DNA of 64,000 nucleotides, taken from assembly GCA_937863385.1 (NCBI GenBank), contig CALMBW010000004.1:44070-108069 (forward strand), in the 5' to 3' direction. The stretch comes from an uncultured Actinomycetes bacterium. Its GTDB lineage: Bacteria > Actinomycetota > CADDZG01 > WHSQ01. Positions 24,363 through 32,550 of this stretch are shown here, one piece after another; positions within the stretch are counted from its first letter, which is position 1, and every line of letters begins with the position of its first letter. A model generated the notes under the pieces. That model saw nothing but the letters and a program-made list of their open reading frames with translations, had not been told where the DNA came from and searched no databases. The translations under genes and the position numbers were made by a program.

Positions 24363-26252
24363 ATGGCTGCTCAGACGATCATCGAGCGCTTCCACGAGCG
24401 CGTTCGGCTTCACCCGGACAAGGTCGCCATGCGCTACAAGCAGCAGGGCACCTGGCAGGACATCACCTGGGGCGACTACGGCAACCAGGTCAAGGCGGCC
24501 GGTAAGGCGCTCTTGGCTCTAGGCGTAGGCCATGGGGACAAGATGTCGCTGCTATCCGGCAACCGTCCTACCTGGCACATCGCAGACCTGGCGTGCATGT
24601 CGATCGGTGCCGCTACGGCACCCATCTACATCACCAACTCTCCCGATCAGGTTCGTCATGTGGTCGAGGACTCTGACTCGAAAGTGATCGTTGTCGAGAA
24701 CAATGATCAGCTCGAGAAGGTACTCAAGGTTCGTGAGCAGCTTCCCAAGCTTTCAAAGGTCGTGGTGATCGAGGGTTACAAGGGTGATGCCGACGCCTCG
24801 TTCGTTATGTCTTGGGAAGATTTCATCGCGCTGGGCAAGGATCTTTCGGACTCCGACTACGAAGCTGCTACGGCAAAGGTCAAACCGGAGGATCTAGCAA
24901 CCTTCGTCTACACCTCGGGAACGACCGGCAACCCCAAAGGGGTCATGCTCACCCACGGCAACATCTGGTGGACCTGCCAATCATCCGAGCGGCACATCCC
25001 GATCGGCGACGCATCGAAGGTCGAAGTGCCCAACGAGGGCCGGGCGCTCTCCTACCTTCCGCTTAGCCACATCGCCGAACGCATGATCAGTCACTTGTTG
25101 CAGACCTACTACGGCACGACGACCTGGTTCGCCCAGAGCCTCGACACGTTGCTTGTCGACCTCAGCGAATGCAAGCCGACCTACTTCTTCGGGGTACCGC
25201 GTGTGTGGGAGAAGTTCTACGCGGGGGTTCAGGCCAAGATGGCCGCTGCCGACCCCAACGACCGAAAGGCGAAGTTGGCCAAGAAAGCCATCGAAGCCGG
25301 CAAGAAGGTGACGGTGCTCGAACAAGAGGCCGTCGCCCGGGGCGGCAAGATGGCAGACGCGAAGATCCCCGTCGGCCTCAAGCTTCAGCACACCGTGCTG
25401 GACAAGCTGGTGCTTTCGAAGATCCGGGCCGCGTTCGGACTCGAACAGTGTGAGCTTGCCCTTTCGGCCGCAGCGCCTTTGAGCGCAGACCTGATCTGGT
25501 TCTTCCACTCGATCGGCGTGAAGATCACCGAGGGCTACGGTCAATCCGAGGATAACGGCCCCACCTCTTGGAACCCCCCCGACGCGGTCAAGATCGGCAC
25601 CGTCGGCACCCCCTTGGCCGGGGTCGAGGTCAAGATCGCCGAGGACGGCGAGATCTTGGTGCGTGGCGGCAACGTCATGGCCGGCTACTACAAGAACGAA
25701 GAAGCCACACGCGAGACGATCGACTCCGAGGGTTGGCTGCACTCCGGTGATGTCGGTGAGTTCGACCAGCACAACTACCTCAAGATCACCGACCGCAAGA
25801 AGGATCTGATCATCACCGCCGGTGGCAAGAACATCGCTCCCCAAGAGCTCGAGAACCGTCTCAAGCACGCTCACCCATTGATCAGCCAGGTGGTCGTCAT
25901 CGGCGACCGGCGTCCCTTCCTCACGGCACTGATCACCCTTGACGAAGAGAAGGCTCCCGCGCATGCCAAGTCCCTGGGCCTCGAGGATCCGGCGGCGCTC
26001 TGTAACGACGAGCGGCTCCTCAAGGACATCCAAGGGGCGATCGCCGAGATGAATCAGAACCTCGCCAAGGTGGAAGGCATCAAGAAGTTCAGGGTGCTCG
26101 ATAGGGACTTCCTGCAGGAAGAGAACGAGATCACACCCACCATGAAGGTCAAGCGCAAGTCCATCAACGAGATCTACGCGGATGCGATCGAGGACATGTA
26201 CAACAAGGAATCTCCCGAGTACGCAGGCGCAAGCGCCCCCGTCCGAAAGTAG
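24363..26252 (+). CDS. Long-chain acyl-CoA synthetase (AMP-forming), copy 2
   Basis: 629 residues. Seen: YTSGTTGNPKGVMLTHGN (ATP loop), GYGQSEDNGP, MAGYYKNEEAT, LHSGDVGEFD and DRKKDLIITAGGKNIAPQE (hinge and C-terminal domain). An AAGGGGGAGAG site precedes ATG 24363. A perfect hairpin terminator follows at 26266. It sits head to head with copy 1, separated by 141 bp that must contain both promoters. Two neighbouring synthetases suggest fatty-acid use or lipid remodelling as a significant activity of the host. Confidence 0.93.
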   Translation: MAAQTIIERFHERVRLHPDKVAMRYKQQGTWQDITWGDYGNQVKAAGKALLALGVGHGDKMSLLSGNRPTWHIADLACMSIGAATAPIYITNSPDQVRHVVEDSDSKVIVVENNDQLEKVLKVREQLPKLSKVVVIEGYKGDADASFVMSWEDFIALGKDLSDSDYEAATAKVKPEDLATFVYTSGTTGNPKGVMLTHGNIWWTCQSSERHIPIGDASKVEVPNEGRALSYLPLSHIAERMISHLLQTYYGTTTWFAQSLDTLLVDLSECKPTYFFGVPRVWEKFYAGVQAKMAAADPNDRKAKLAKKAIEAGKKVTVLEQEAVARGGKMADAKIPVGLKLQHTVLDKLVLSKIRAAFGLEQCELALSAAAPLSADLIWFFHSIGVKITEGYGQSEDNGPTSWNPPDAVKIGTVGTPLAGVEVKIAEDGEILVRGGNVMAGYYKNEEATRETIDSEGWLHSGDVGEFDQHNYLKITDRKKDLIITAGGKNIAPQELENRLKHAHPLISQVVVIGDRRPFLTALITLDEEKAPAHAKSLGLEDPAALCNDERLLKDIQGAIAEMNQNLAKVEGIKKFRVLDRDFLQEENEITPTMKVKRKSINEIYADAIEDMYNKESPEYAGASAPVRK

Positions 26253-26265
26253 CCACCACAGTCAG

Positions 26266-26293
26266 AAAAGGCCCCGGGGTCCCGGGGCCTTTT
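26266..26293 (+). terminator. Rho-independent terminator after acyl-CoA synthetase 2
   Basis: AAAAGGCCCCGGG pairs perfectly with CCCGGGGCCTTTT, giving a symmetrical A-tract/T-tract hairpin that could also work in the reverse direction. It lies 14 nt past the stop. Confidence 0.9.
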
Positions 26294-26595
26294 CGCACGC
26301 ATCCCCTGGTTCCCGCCACGCACGAACTTCCAGCAACCCCGCGCTATACGCAGCCACCCGGAACATCCGGCCGCGCCCACCCACCAGAGCCGGAGCACTC
26401 CCAACACTCCCACCCGGTTCCTCTTCCCGGCCCGGACTCTTCCTCCGGTAGAGGCGAAGCGCCGAGCTGCAGATGACCTCGAAGAGTCGCGGGCGTGCTC
26501 ACCCGAGTGGGGGAGGAATCGGGGCTTTGAGGCCGAATCTCCCAGCAGACAACCAAGGGCTGGGCTCGGGCCTGGCTAGCTCAAGGGGGAAACGA
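26294..26595 (+). other. 302-bp gene-free leader of the secreted protein gene, with paired segments
   Basis: No convincing gene in either strand. The last 130 bases can fold: GGGAG (26511-26515) with CTCCC (26539-26543), and CCCAGC (26541-26546) with GCTGGG (26559-26564), alternative to one another in part. The block with GGAATCGGGG and GGCCGAATC loosely recalls pieces of the ydaO-type (c-di-AMP) riboswitch, which precedes secreted wall proteins in Actinomycetota, but the match is partial. Treated here as an unassigned structured leader. Confidence 0.35.
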
Positions 26596-27978
26596 ATGCG
26601 TAAGCGGACCATCGCGCTCCTGGCCGTTGGGAGCCTTATCACCTCGATCATGGCCATCGGACCGGTATCGGCCCAAGACGCCCCCGCTCCGGTTATCCCA
26701 GCGGAGCCAAACATCGTCGACCCGGTTGGCGACGCCAACTTCATCAACGGCTCGATGATCAATCCCGCCGTCGGCAACAACCATGAGACCGGCCAGGACG
26801 CCAGCTCGCTCGGTGACTTACTGGCTGCATGGTTCACCGCCGACCAGGACAGCATCTCTGCCCATGTGCAGGTAGAGCTGCCCCCTCCCGGCGGTAATGG
26901 GATCTCCTACAACGTGTACGCAAGTCCCGGCGAAGGCTCCGCGGGCGCCAACACCGTGGGATGCATCCGGTTCTGGCTGGTCCTGCCTGGTACCAACCCT
27001 GGCGGCGGAAGCTACCAGGGTCCCCCTGTCGCCAAGATGCACGACCGCTGTAACACCGGCGGAAACATCTGGGATTCTCCTGACGTCGAGTACGCGCTGG
27101 CCACCGCCGAAGATGGCACGGGAGTCGTCACCATCACCTCTCCTCGAGACTTGAGCCCGCTGTTCGCAGAGGGATCGGTTCTCGTGGCACCCACCGCAAC
27201 CTCTGCTTCTCCCACCGTCGGAACCACAGGTTCTGCGCTCACGCCAACCGTCGATAACACCGATCCGGGAACCGACTACACCGTGACGACCGGAGGTGGG
27301 GAACCTCCAGCAGGAACCCCCGGGGAGGATCCTCCTCCTTCGGATGGAGAGGTGGGCAACGACGATCCCAACAGTGGTGGCCCCAACGATGAGCAGCCCG
27401 TCAAGAACGGATGCAAGAAGAAGAAGGGCAAGGGCAAGAAGAAGGGCTGCAAGAAGGACAAGGCCCCCAAGCCGGCAGCTTGTGACGCCTACGTGCCGGG
27501 CGAACTTGGTGCCGAGGCTGAATCGTTGGTAGTCGAGGATTCGCACACGGCCGAGGCTCCGCTCGAGCACACTCTGGCTACCTCGCCGGGGATCGGCGCT
27601 GGGCGCAATCCGGCAGGCGAAGGCATGTTCGTCTCGCACTCATACCTGAACCTTCAGGTAGACAGCGCTAACGAGAAGGCTGGTCTCTGGGTCAAGGTCT
27701 CGTTCGGCGAGTACCAGGACTACGACTTGTACCTGGATTTCGCCGACGGGACGAACGCAGCGAGTGCCGGTGGCTTCGGCCCGGTTGCTGACGGCAACGA
27801 AAGCGATAGCGAGTCAGCCGTTGGTTCGGAATCAGTCATCGGGGTTAGCACTTCTGATTGTGGCGGTTACACCCTCGATGTCGCCGGAGCGACGACCGAG
27901 GGTGGCGACGTCACCGTGACGGCATGGCTTGGCGATCAGCTTTGGGACCCGGTCGCCCAAACACCGGTTGCCCCCTAA
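26596..27978 (+). CDS. Secreted protein with Lys-rich linker and C-terminal YVPGE domain
   Basis: 460 residues. Signal peptide MRKRTIALLAVGSLITSIMA with cleavage near VSAQ-DA. Then an N-terminal beta-type domain (about 30-210) containing GCIRFWLVLPG and CNTGG, a Pro/Gly/Asp-rich linker, a Lys/Gly/Cys cluster (NGCKKKKGKGKKKGCKKDK), and a C-terminal domain from about 290 starting CDAYVPGELGAEAE and including NLQVDSA and SDCGGYTLDVAGA. The C-terminal domain is repeated in the next gene. AAGGGGGA lies before ATG 26596. Probably exported and wall- or polyanion-associated; no named family recognised. Confidence 0.8.
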   Translation: MRKRTIALLAVGSLITSIMAIGPVSAQDAPAPVIPAEPNIVDPVGDANFINGSMINPAVGNNHETGQDASSLGDLLAAWFTADQDSISAHVQVELPPPGGNGISYNVYASPGEGSAGANTVGCIRFWLVLPGTNPGGGSYQGPPVAKMHDRCNTGGNIWDSPDVEYALATAEDGTGVVTITSPRDLSPLFAEGSVLVAPTATSASPTVGTTGSALTPTVDNTDPGTDYTVTTGGGEPPAGTPGEDPPPSDGEVGNDDPNSGGPNDEQPVKNGCKKKKGKGKKKGCKKDKAPKPAACDAYVPGELGAEAESLVVEDSHTAEAPLEHTLATSPGIGAGRNPAGEGMFVSHSYLNLQVDSANEKAGLWVKVSFGEYQDYDLYLDFADGTNAASAGGFGPVADGNESDSESAVGSESVIGVSTSDCGGYTLDVAGATTEGGDVTVTAWLGDQLWDPVAQTPVAP

Positions 27979-28016
27979 AGCACTCAGGACCATTCACGAG
28001 ACAGGAGACCCTAAAG

Positions 28017-28643
28017 GTGCGTAAGTCGCTAGTAACGATGCTGACGATGGTTCTCGTCGCCGGAGCGCTGTTCGCGGTGCCGGCCGAGGCCAAGAAGAAA
28101 AAGAAGAAGAAGCCTCCGGTCTGTGCAACTTACGTGCCGGGCGAGCAGGGTGCAGAGGCCGAGACGTTCGTAGTTCCGGCCACCGCGACGGAGGAAGCGC
28201 CTGTCGAGATCCCGATCACGCTCCACGAGTCACTCGGGGACGTCGACCTGACCGGGGATCTTCCGTACTCCAACCAGATCGTGAACCTTCAGGTTGATAG
28301 TGCGACTCCCGATGCTGGCCTCTACATACTTTTCGAGTTCGATCTCAAGCGGGACTACGACCTGCGTGTGTTCTGGCCGACCGGTGAAGAAGTGGCTGCA
28401 GCGCACGGCTTCCAGCCGGCTCTCGAGGCAGACGCCGAGCTCCCTCTCTTCGGCAACCCCAGCAACCAGGGTGGCAACGCGGGCGAGTCGACGAACACTT
28501 CTGAGAAGATCGTGGGCCTTCGTACCCCCGACTGTGGCGGTTACACCGTCGATTTCCAGAACTGGTTGGGCGAGGGTGGCGAATTCACCGCAAAGGCTTG
28601 GCTCGGAGAGGCGGTTAACGAGCCGGTGCCGGCCGAGGGTTGA
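28017..28643 (+). CDS. Secreted Lys-rich protein, paralogue of the preceding C-terminal domain
   Basis: 208 residues. Signal peptide MRKSLVTMLTMVLVAGALFA ends at AEA, followed directly by seven Lys residues, then CATYVPGEQGAEAETFVV, NLQVDSATPDAGLYI, DYDLRVFWPTGEE and TPDCGGYTVDFQNWLGEGG. This matches the C-terminal domain of the gene 38 nt upstream in order and spacing, including the basic cluster just before the first Cys. GTG 28017 follows AGGAG. The pair is one transcript ending at a UUCG hairpin. The likely fold is an all-beta sandwich with one disulfide; role unknown. Confidence 0.8.
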   Translation: MRKSLVTMLTMVLVAGALFAVPAEAKKKKKKKPPVCATYVPGEQGAEAETFVVPATATEEAPVEIPITLHESLGDVDLTGDLPYSNQIVNLQVDSATPDAGLYILFEFDLKRDYDLRVFWPTGEEVAAAHGFQPALEADAELPLFGNPSNQGGNAGESTNTSEKIVGLRTPDCGGYTVDFQNWLGEGGEFTAKAWLGEAVNEPVPAEG

Positions 28644-28661
28644 TGGTTCAAGGCCACAACT

Positions 28662-28693
28662 AGCGGGGTGCTTCGGCGCCCCGCTCTTTCTTT
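28662..28693 (+). terminator. UUCG-loop rho-independent terminator
   Basis: AGCGGGGTGC pairs with GCGCCCCGCT (one G-U) around a TTCG tetraloop, followed by CTTTCTTT. It closes the secreted-protein pair. Confidence 0.9.
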
Positions 28694-28744
28694 GGAGTGC
28701 GTAGTATCTGAGTAACGAAGCGGCTACCTGGAAGGAGTCGACTC

Positions 28745-29545
28745 ATGGCAGTAACCGTTGGAGATATCCGCGCCTACAAAGAGCGCGGGGAGAAGTTCGT
28801 GATGCTCACCGCCTACGACGCCCCGTCGGCGCGTCTGCTGGATGAGGCGGGCATCCCCTTGATCTTGGTGGGTGACACCTTGGGCATGGTTGCCCTCGGC
28901 TACGACAGCACCCTTCCCGTCACGATGGACGAGATGATCCACCACACCTCTGCCGTGGTCAGGGGCCGGACCAACGCCATGGTGGTGGGCGACATGCCCT
29001 TCATGAGCTACCAAGGCTCGACCGAGGACGGGATCCGCAATGCCGGGCGTTTCCTGAAGGAAGCCGGTGCCCACGCGATCAAGCTCGAAGGTGGGGGCCG
29101 TGTCTTGGATCTGGTGCACCGCCTCACCGAGGCTGGGATCCCCGTGATGGGGCACATCGGTCTGACGCCGCAATCCGTCAATCAGTTCGGTGGGTTCAAG
29201 GTTCAAGGAAAGACCCAGGAAGCCGCCCATCAGATCCTCAAGGACGCCAAGGACCTAGAGGCAGCCGGAGCGTTCGCGGTCGTCCTCGAGGCGGTCCCAG
29301 TTCATCTGGCCGAGGAGGTAACCAGGTCCGTCTCGGTTCCCACGATCGGCATCGGTGCTGGTCCTGCAACCGACGGCCAGGTGCTCGTGTGGCACGACTT
29401 CCTGGGGATCACCGATGGCAAGTACCTGCCACGCTTCGTCAAGCGCTACGCAGAGCTAGGCGAGCAGATCGTCGATGCGGCAAAGGAGTTCGCAGCCGAC
29501 GTGGCCCAAGGCAGGTTCCCGGCCCCCGAGCACACCTATAAGTAG
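28745..29545 (+). CDS. panB: 3-methyl-2-oxobutanoate hydroxymethyltransferase (pantothenate synthesis)
   Basis: 266 residues. It adds a hydroxymethyl group from methylene-THF to ketoisovalerate, the first step to pantoate. Seen: MLTAYDAPSARLLDEAGIPLILVGDTLGMV at the Mg site (here split: MLTAYDAPSA and LVGDTLGMV), KLEGG, GHIGLTPQS and IGIGAG. A GGAAGGAG site precedes ATG 28745. It appears monocistronic. Other pan genes are not in the window. CoA supply fits the acyl-CoA enzymes nearby, though co-location may be chance. Confidence 0.96.
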   Translation: MAVTVGDIRAYKERGEKFVMLTAYDAPSARLLDEAGIPLILVGDTLGMVALGYDSTLPVTMDEMIHHTSAVVRGRTNAMVVGDMPFMSYQGSTEDGIRNAGRFLKEAGAHAIKLEGGGRVLDLVHRLTEAGIPVMGHIGLTPQSVNQFGGFKVQGKTQEAAHQILKDAKDLEAAGAFAVVLEAVPVHLAEEVTRSVSVPTIGIGAGPATDGQVLVWHDFLGITDGKYLPRFVKRYAELGEQIVDAAKEFAADVAQGRFPAPEHTYK

Positions 29546-29575
29546 CAAGTAGGTGCATCGAAAACGCCTAAAGGT

Positions 29576-29604
29576 TTGAGTAGCCGCCCCCCAAGGCCGA
29601 TAGT
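29576..29604 (+). promoter_or_regulatory. Sigma-70-type promoter giving a leaderless mRNA
   Basis: TTGAGT (29576-29581), a 17-bp spacer and GATAGT (29599-29604). Six bases after the -10 lies the GTG start at 29611, so transcription should begin at or next to the start codon. No Shine-Dalgarno is present. Confidence 0.55.
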
Positions 29605-29610
29605 GGACAG

Positions 29611-30417
29611 GTGATCCGCTGTCCTAGCTGCGGGGGGCTCAACCCCGAGAAAGCCGATTGGTGTGGGCAGTGCCTGCGCCGCTTCACGCCACCCCCTGCT
29701 CCCGAACCGGCCACGCCCGGCCCAGGGGCGGCCGAAGGCTTGGCTCCGGTAGATCCTGGTGTGTCGTCCGAGGTCGTGAGCGAGCCCGATGCGGCATCGC
29801 TCTACCTGGTGGAAGCTCTTCCAACCGCCGCCGATGCGGCTCCGAAGCCACACGGATCTGGCGCGAGGGTGTCGGCACCTCCGGGCGTAGAGACCACGAG
29901 GGGACCCTTCACCGTCAGCGAACGGGGAGTCACCTGGACCTGTGCCACCTGCGGCTCGGTCAACCCCATGGAGACCGAGATCTGCTCGGCCTGCGGCTCG
30001 ACCCTTCACAGAACCCTCTCCCCAGATGACGGAGGTCCTCGCAAGCAGAGAGACCCCAGGCTTACAGCGATGGTGTCGTTGGCCTATCCGGGTGTCGGCC
30101 ATGCGTACCTAGGGATGTGGGGTCAGGCGATCGCCCGGGTGACGATCGCTACCTGGATGCTTGCCGCTGTGATCGCCGGCCTCTCTGTGGAGGCGGCGGG
30201 CGCTCGCGTCCTCGCGGTCGTTTTCGTTCTGATCGCTGTTGGGATGTGGGGAGTGTCGGCTCACGATGCCTTCCGGGAAGCGCAGAACCAGCAGCGTCTG
30301 ACCATCCTCAAAGGACGCGCGTTCCTCTATCTCGTCGTCGGCCTGTTGGCGCTCCTCTTCTTACAGCTCTTCCTTGGTGCTCAAGCCGGAACCGACGCCG
30401 TAACGCTTGGTAGCTAG
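29611..30417 (+). CDS. Membrane protein with two zinc ribbons
   Basis: 268 residues. N-terminal double-Cys ribbon: CPSCGG and WCGQC (residues 4-25). A Pro/Ala-rich linker leads to a second finger, WTCATCGSVNPMETEICSAC (about 109-128), close to the RanBP2-type spacing W-x-C-x2-C...N...C-x2-C. The C-terminal third holds about four hydrophobic helices, beginning MVSLAYPGVGHAYLGMWGQA, a motif common in small zinc-ribbon membrane proteins. GTG 29611 is leaderless if the promoter call is right. Role unknown; ribbon-plus-TM proteins often sit in membrane quality control or secretion. Confidence 0.8.
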   Translation: MIRCPSCGGLNPEKADWCGQCLRRFTPPPAPEPATPGPGAAEGLAPVDPGVSSEVVSEPDAASLYLVEALPTAADAAPKPHGSGARVSAPPGVETTRGPFTVSERGVTWTCATCGSVNPMETEICSACGSTLHRTLSPDDGGPRKQRDPRLTAMVSLAYPGVGHAYLGMWGQAIARVTIATWMLAAVIAGLSVEAAGARVLAVVFVLIAVGMWGVSAHDAFREAQNQQRLTILKGRAFLYLVVGLLALLFLQLFLGAQAGTDAVTLGS

Positions 30418-30427
30418 CTAGTGCCCT

Positions 30428-31273
30428 CTAGGCCAGCGGGGAGATGTCGATAGGTCCGTCGTAACCTTCGACCGCCAGCATGGCTCCACGGAACGCCACA
30501 CCGATGTTGCCCTCGGCATCCAGGGCCAACAGTCCGGTGGCGGCGTAGCGGTCACGCTTACTGAGGTGACGAACCAGCAATTCGCACGCATCTTGAGGGT
30601 GGGTTCCGTCCTCGATCAAGGCGCCGACACGCAGCGCTGCGAGCGTCTCGAGGAAGACCTCGCCCAGCCCCGTTCCTACGACCGCTGCCGACATAGAAGC
30701 GTAGAAGCCGGCTCCGAAGATCGGTGCGTCACCAACCCGGCCCGCCATCTTCCCGAAGACCCCGCCCGTGGAGGAACCGGCTGCCAAACGTCCTTGGTCA
30801 TCTAGTGCGACTGCACCCACGGTGTCGACCGAGGACGGGGAGCCGAACGACCCGGGGCCCAGCTCTCCGGCATCGCGCGCCTGTACGTATCGCTGAACGC
30901 GCTCCGGTGTGGTTCCGTCGAGCTGCTCGAAGGAGGCGGCAAAGGCCTGAGCGCCGGCACCTGTCAGCAGGACATGCGGGGTGCGCTCCATCACCGCGCG
31001 GGCAACGCTGATCGGATGGCGGGCTCCGATGTTGGCGACTCCGCCCGCCGCCCCGGTTGCGCCATCTGCGATCCCGGCATCCAGCTCGAGCAATCCCTGT
31101 TCGTTCAGTACCGCGCCATACCCGGCGTTCAGGCCGGGATGATCTTCTAGCGCCATCACCGCGATCTCGACCAGATCTACCGCCGAACCACCATGGCCCT
31201 CGAACGCCGCGGCGAGCGATGGCTTCAGCTTGGGGGTGCCGGATACCCCACCGTGGACATAGACCAGTGCCAT
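30428..31273 (-). CDS. Isoaspartyl peptidase / type 2 L-asparaginase (Ntn hydrolase)
   Basis: 281 residues, self-cleaving Ntn hydrolase. The catalytic Thr is in SSVDTVGAVALDDQGRLAAG, where processing between Asp and Thr would free the N-terminal Thr of the beta chain. Other hallmarks: HGG at residues 7-9, NAGYGAVLNEQG, STGG and GRVGDAPIFGAGFY with the substrate-binding Arg. It degrades isoaspartyl dipeptides and asparagine. ATG 31273 and the divergent phosphoesterase at 31317 are 43 bp apart. Its 3' end is 10 bp from the convergent zinc-ribbon gene. Confidence 0.92.
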   Translation of the reverse strand: MALVYVHGGVSGTPKLKPSLAAAFEGHGGSAVDLVEIAVMALEDHPGLNAGYGAVLNEQGLLELDAGIADGATGAAGGVANIGARHPISVARAVMERTPHVLLTGAGAQAFAASFEQLDGTTPERVQRYVQARDAGELGPGSFGSPSSVDTVGAVALDDQGRLAAGSSTGGVFGKMAGRVGDAPIFGAGFYASMSAAVVGTGLGEVFLETLAALRVGALIEDGTHPQDACELLVRHLSKRDRYAATGLLALDAEGNIGVAFRGAMLAVEGYDGPIDISPLA

Positions 31274-31316
31274 CGCCGCAACCTATCGCGATGGCTCACG
31301 GTGCTGCAGGAATACG

Positions 31317-32105
31317 ATGCCGGACATGGCCGTCTACGTCGTTTCCGACCTGCATGGTGCCTCAGAAGCCCTGCGAAAGGTCATACCGGACGATGCGATC
31401 CTGCTGCTACTCGGTGACCTTCTCAACGTTATCGACTACATCGAGATGAGCGGGATCCTTGTCGATGTTTTCGGTGATCAGGCTGTGCGCCAGGTGAACG
31501 AACTGCGATTGCAGGGTGACCTCCAAGAAGCGCGGCGCTTGATGCAAGAACGATCCCGAGGGCGAGAGGACGAGATCCGAGCAGAGTTCTCGCGTCTGGG
31601 CTACCAGCAATACGAAGCTGTTTTCTCTGCTCTTGGGGTGCCTACCTACCTGATATTGGGCAACGTAGATGTTCCGAAGATGGCGGCTGGGTTCGTCACA
31701 GCCCATCGGTCGGTGATAGACGCCGACGCCCAGACGTTCGACATCGAAGGGGAACGTTTCGGCTTCGTGGGTGGAGCATTGCCCACTCCATTGCAGGTAG
31801 CGGGCGAAATCACCGAAGAAGAGATGCTGGACAAGATCTCGGCGCTTGAAACCGTCGACGTCTTGTGCACCCACATCCCTCCGGCCGTGCCGGAACTGTG
31901 CTTCGACACCCTTGCCGGGCGCATGGAGAAAGGGAGTGAGGATCTTCTGGAGTACATCCAGGACGTTCAGCCCAGGCTCCACTATTTCGGCCATGTGCAC
32001 CAGCCGTTGGTGTCGTCGATGAGCATCGGTAGGACGCGTTGCGTGAACGTCGGATACTTCAGGGCGACGAAGAGGGCCTATCCCCACCAGGGCCCGCCGG
32101 CATAA
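31317..32105 (+). CDS. Calcineurin-like metallophosphoesterase
   Basis: 262 residues. All metal-binding blocks visible: SDLHG (residues 10-14), GDLLN, GNVDV, CTHIPP and GHVHQ. Between the second and third blocks lies an inserted helical segment of about 60 residues (ELRLQGDLQEARRLMQER region), longer than in minimal phosphoesterases. It is a probable phosphodiesterase of nucleotide or cyclic-nucleotide type. First of an eight-gene co-directional run to 37060; spacing to the next gene is 10 nt. Confidence 0.88.
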   Translation: MPDMAVYVVSDLHGASEALRKVIPDDAILLLLGDLLNVIDYIEMSGILVDVFGDQAVRQVNELRLQGDLQEARRLMQERSRGREDEIRAEFSRLGYQQYEAVFSALGVPTYLILGNVDVPKMAAGFVTAHRSVIDADAQTFDIEGERFGFVGGALPTPLQVAGEITEEEMLDKISALETVDVLCTHIPPAVPELCFDTLAGRMEKGSEDLLEYIQDVQPRLHYFGHVHQPLVSSMSIGRTRCVNVGYFRATKRAYPHQGPPA

Positions 32106-32115
32106 GGGAGGCGAT

Positions 32116-32550
32116 ATGGCCGACTCGGTCAAAGATTCGATCGACGTGAAGGCGACTGCCGAAGAGATCTTCGCGGTTGCCACAGATTTCGAGACGTACC
32201 CATCGTGGAATCCCAACATCAAGGAAACGAAGATCGAGGAGACCGACGACGAAGGACGCGCCACCAAGGTGTGGTTCAACGTCGACGCCAAGATCAAGCA
32301 ACTCAGATACACGTTGCAGTACGACTACAGCGCGGCCCCCGAGTCGTTCTCGTGGACCGTCGCTGAAGGGGACGTGAAGAAACTGGACGGGACCTACACC
32401 TTCGACGAATTCGATGACGTCACCGAGGTCCGCTACGAGATGCAGATCGACCCTGGGTTCCCGGTCCCGGGTTTCCTCAAGAAGCAGGCCGAGAAGCAGA
32501 TCGTCCGTTCCGCCCTAGAAGATCTGAAGAAGCGGGTCGAATCTCTCTGA
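32116..32550 (+). CDS. SRPBCC (polyketide cyclase/START-like) protein
   Basis: 144 residues with the helix-grip fold pattern: SIDVKATAEEIFAVATDFETYPSWNPNI at the start (phrases ATAEEIFAVATDFE and YPSWNPN are diagnostic), a central beta region with FSWTVAEGD, and the long C-terminal helix. Such proteins bind hydrophobic ligands. AGGGAGG precedes ATG 32116, and its stop overlaps the ArsA ATG by 1 nt. Coupling to an ArsA ATPase is a recurrent actinobacterial arrangement known to me only as co-occurrence. Confidence 0.88.
   Translation: MADSVKDSIDVKATAEEIFAVATDFETYPSWNPNIKETKIEETDDEGRATKVWFNVDAKIKQLRYTLQYDYSAAPESFSWTVAEGDVKKLDGTYTFDEFDDVTEVRYEMQIDPGFPVPGFLKKQAEKQIVRSALEDLKKRVESL

Noticed and set aside
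24981..26033. 350-codon open frame on the minus strand
   Set aside because: Lies entirely within the second acyl-CoA synthetase; composition is that of an antisense shadow of a GC-rich gene, with no ribosome site or domain.
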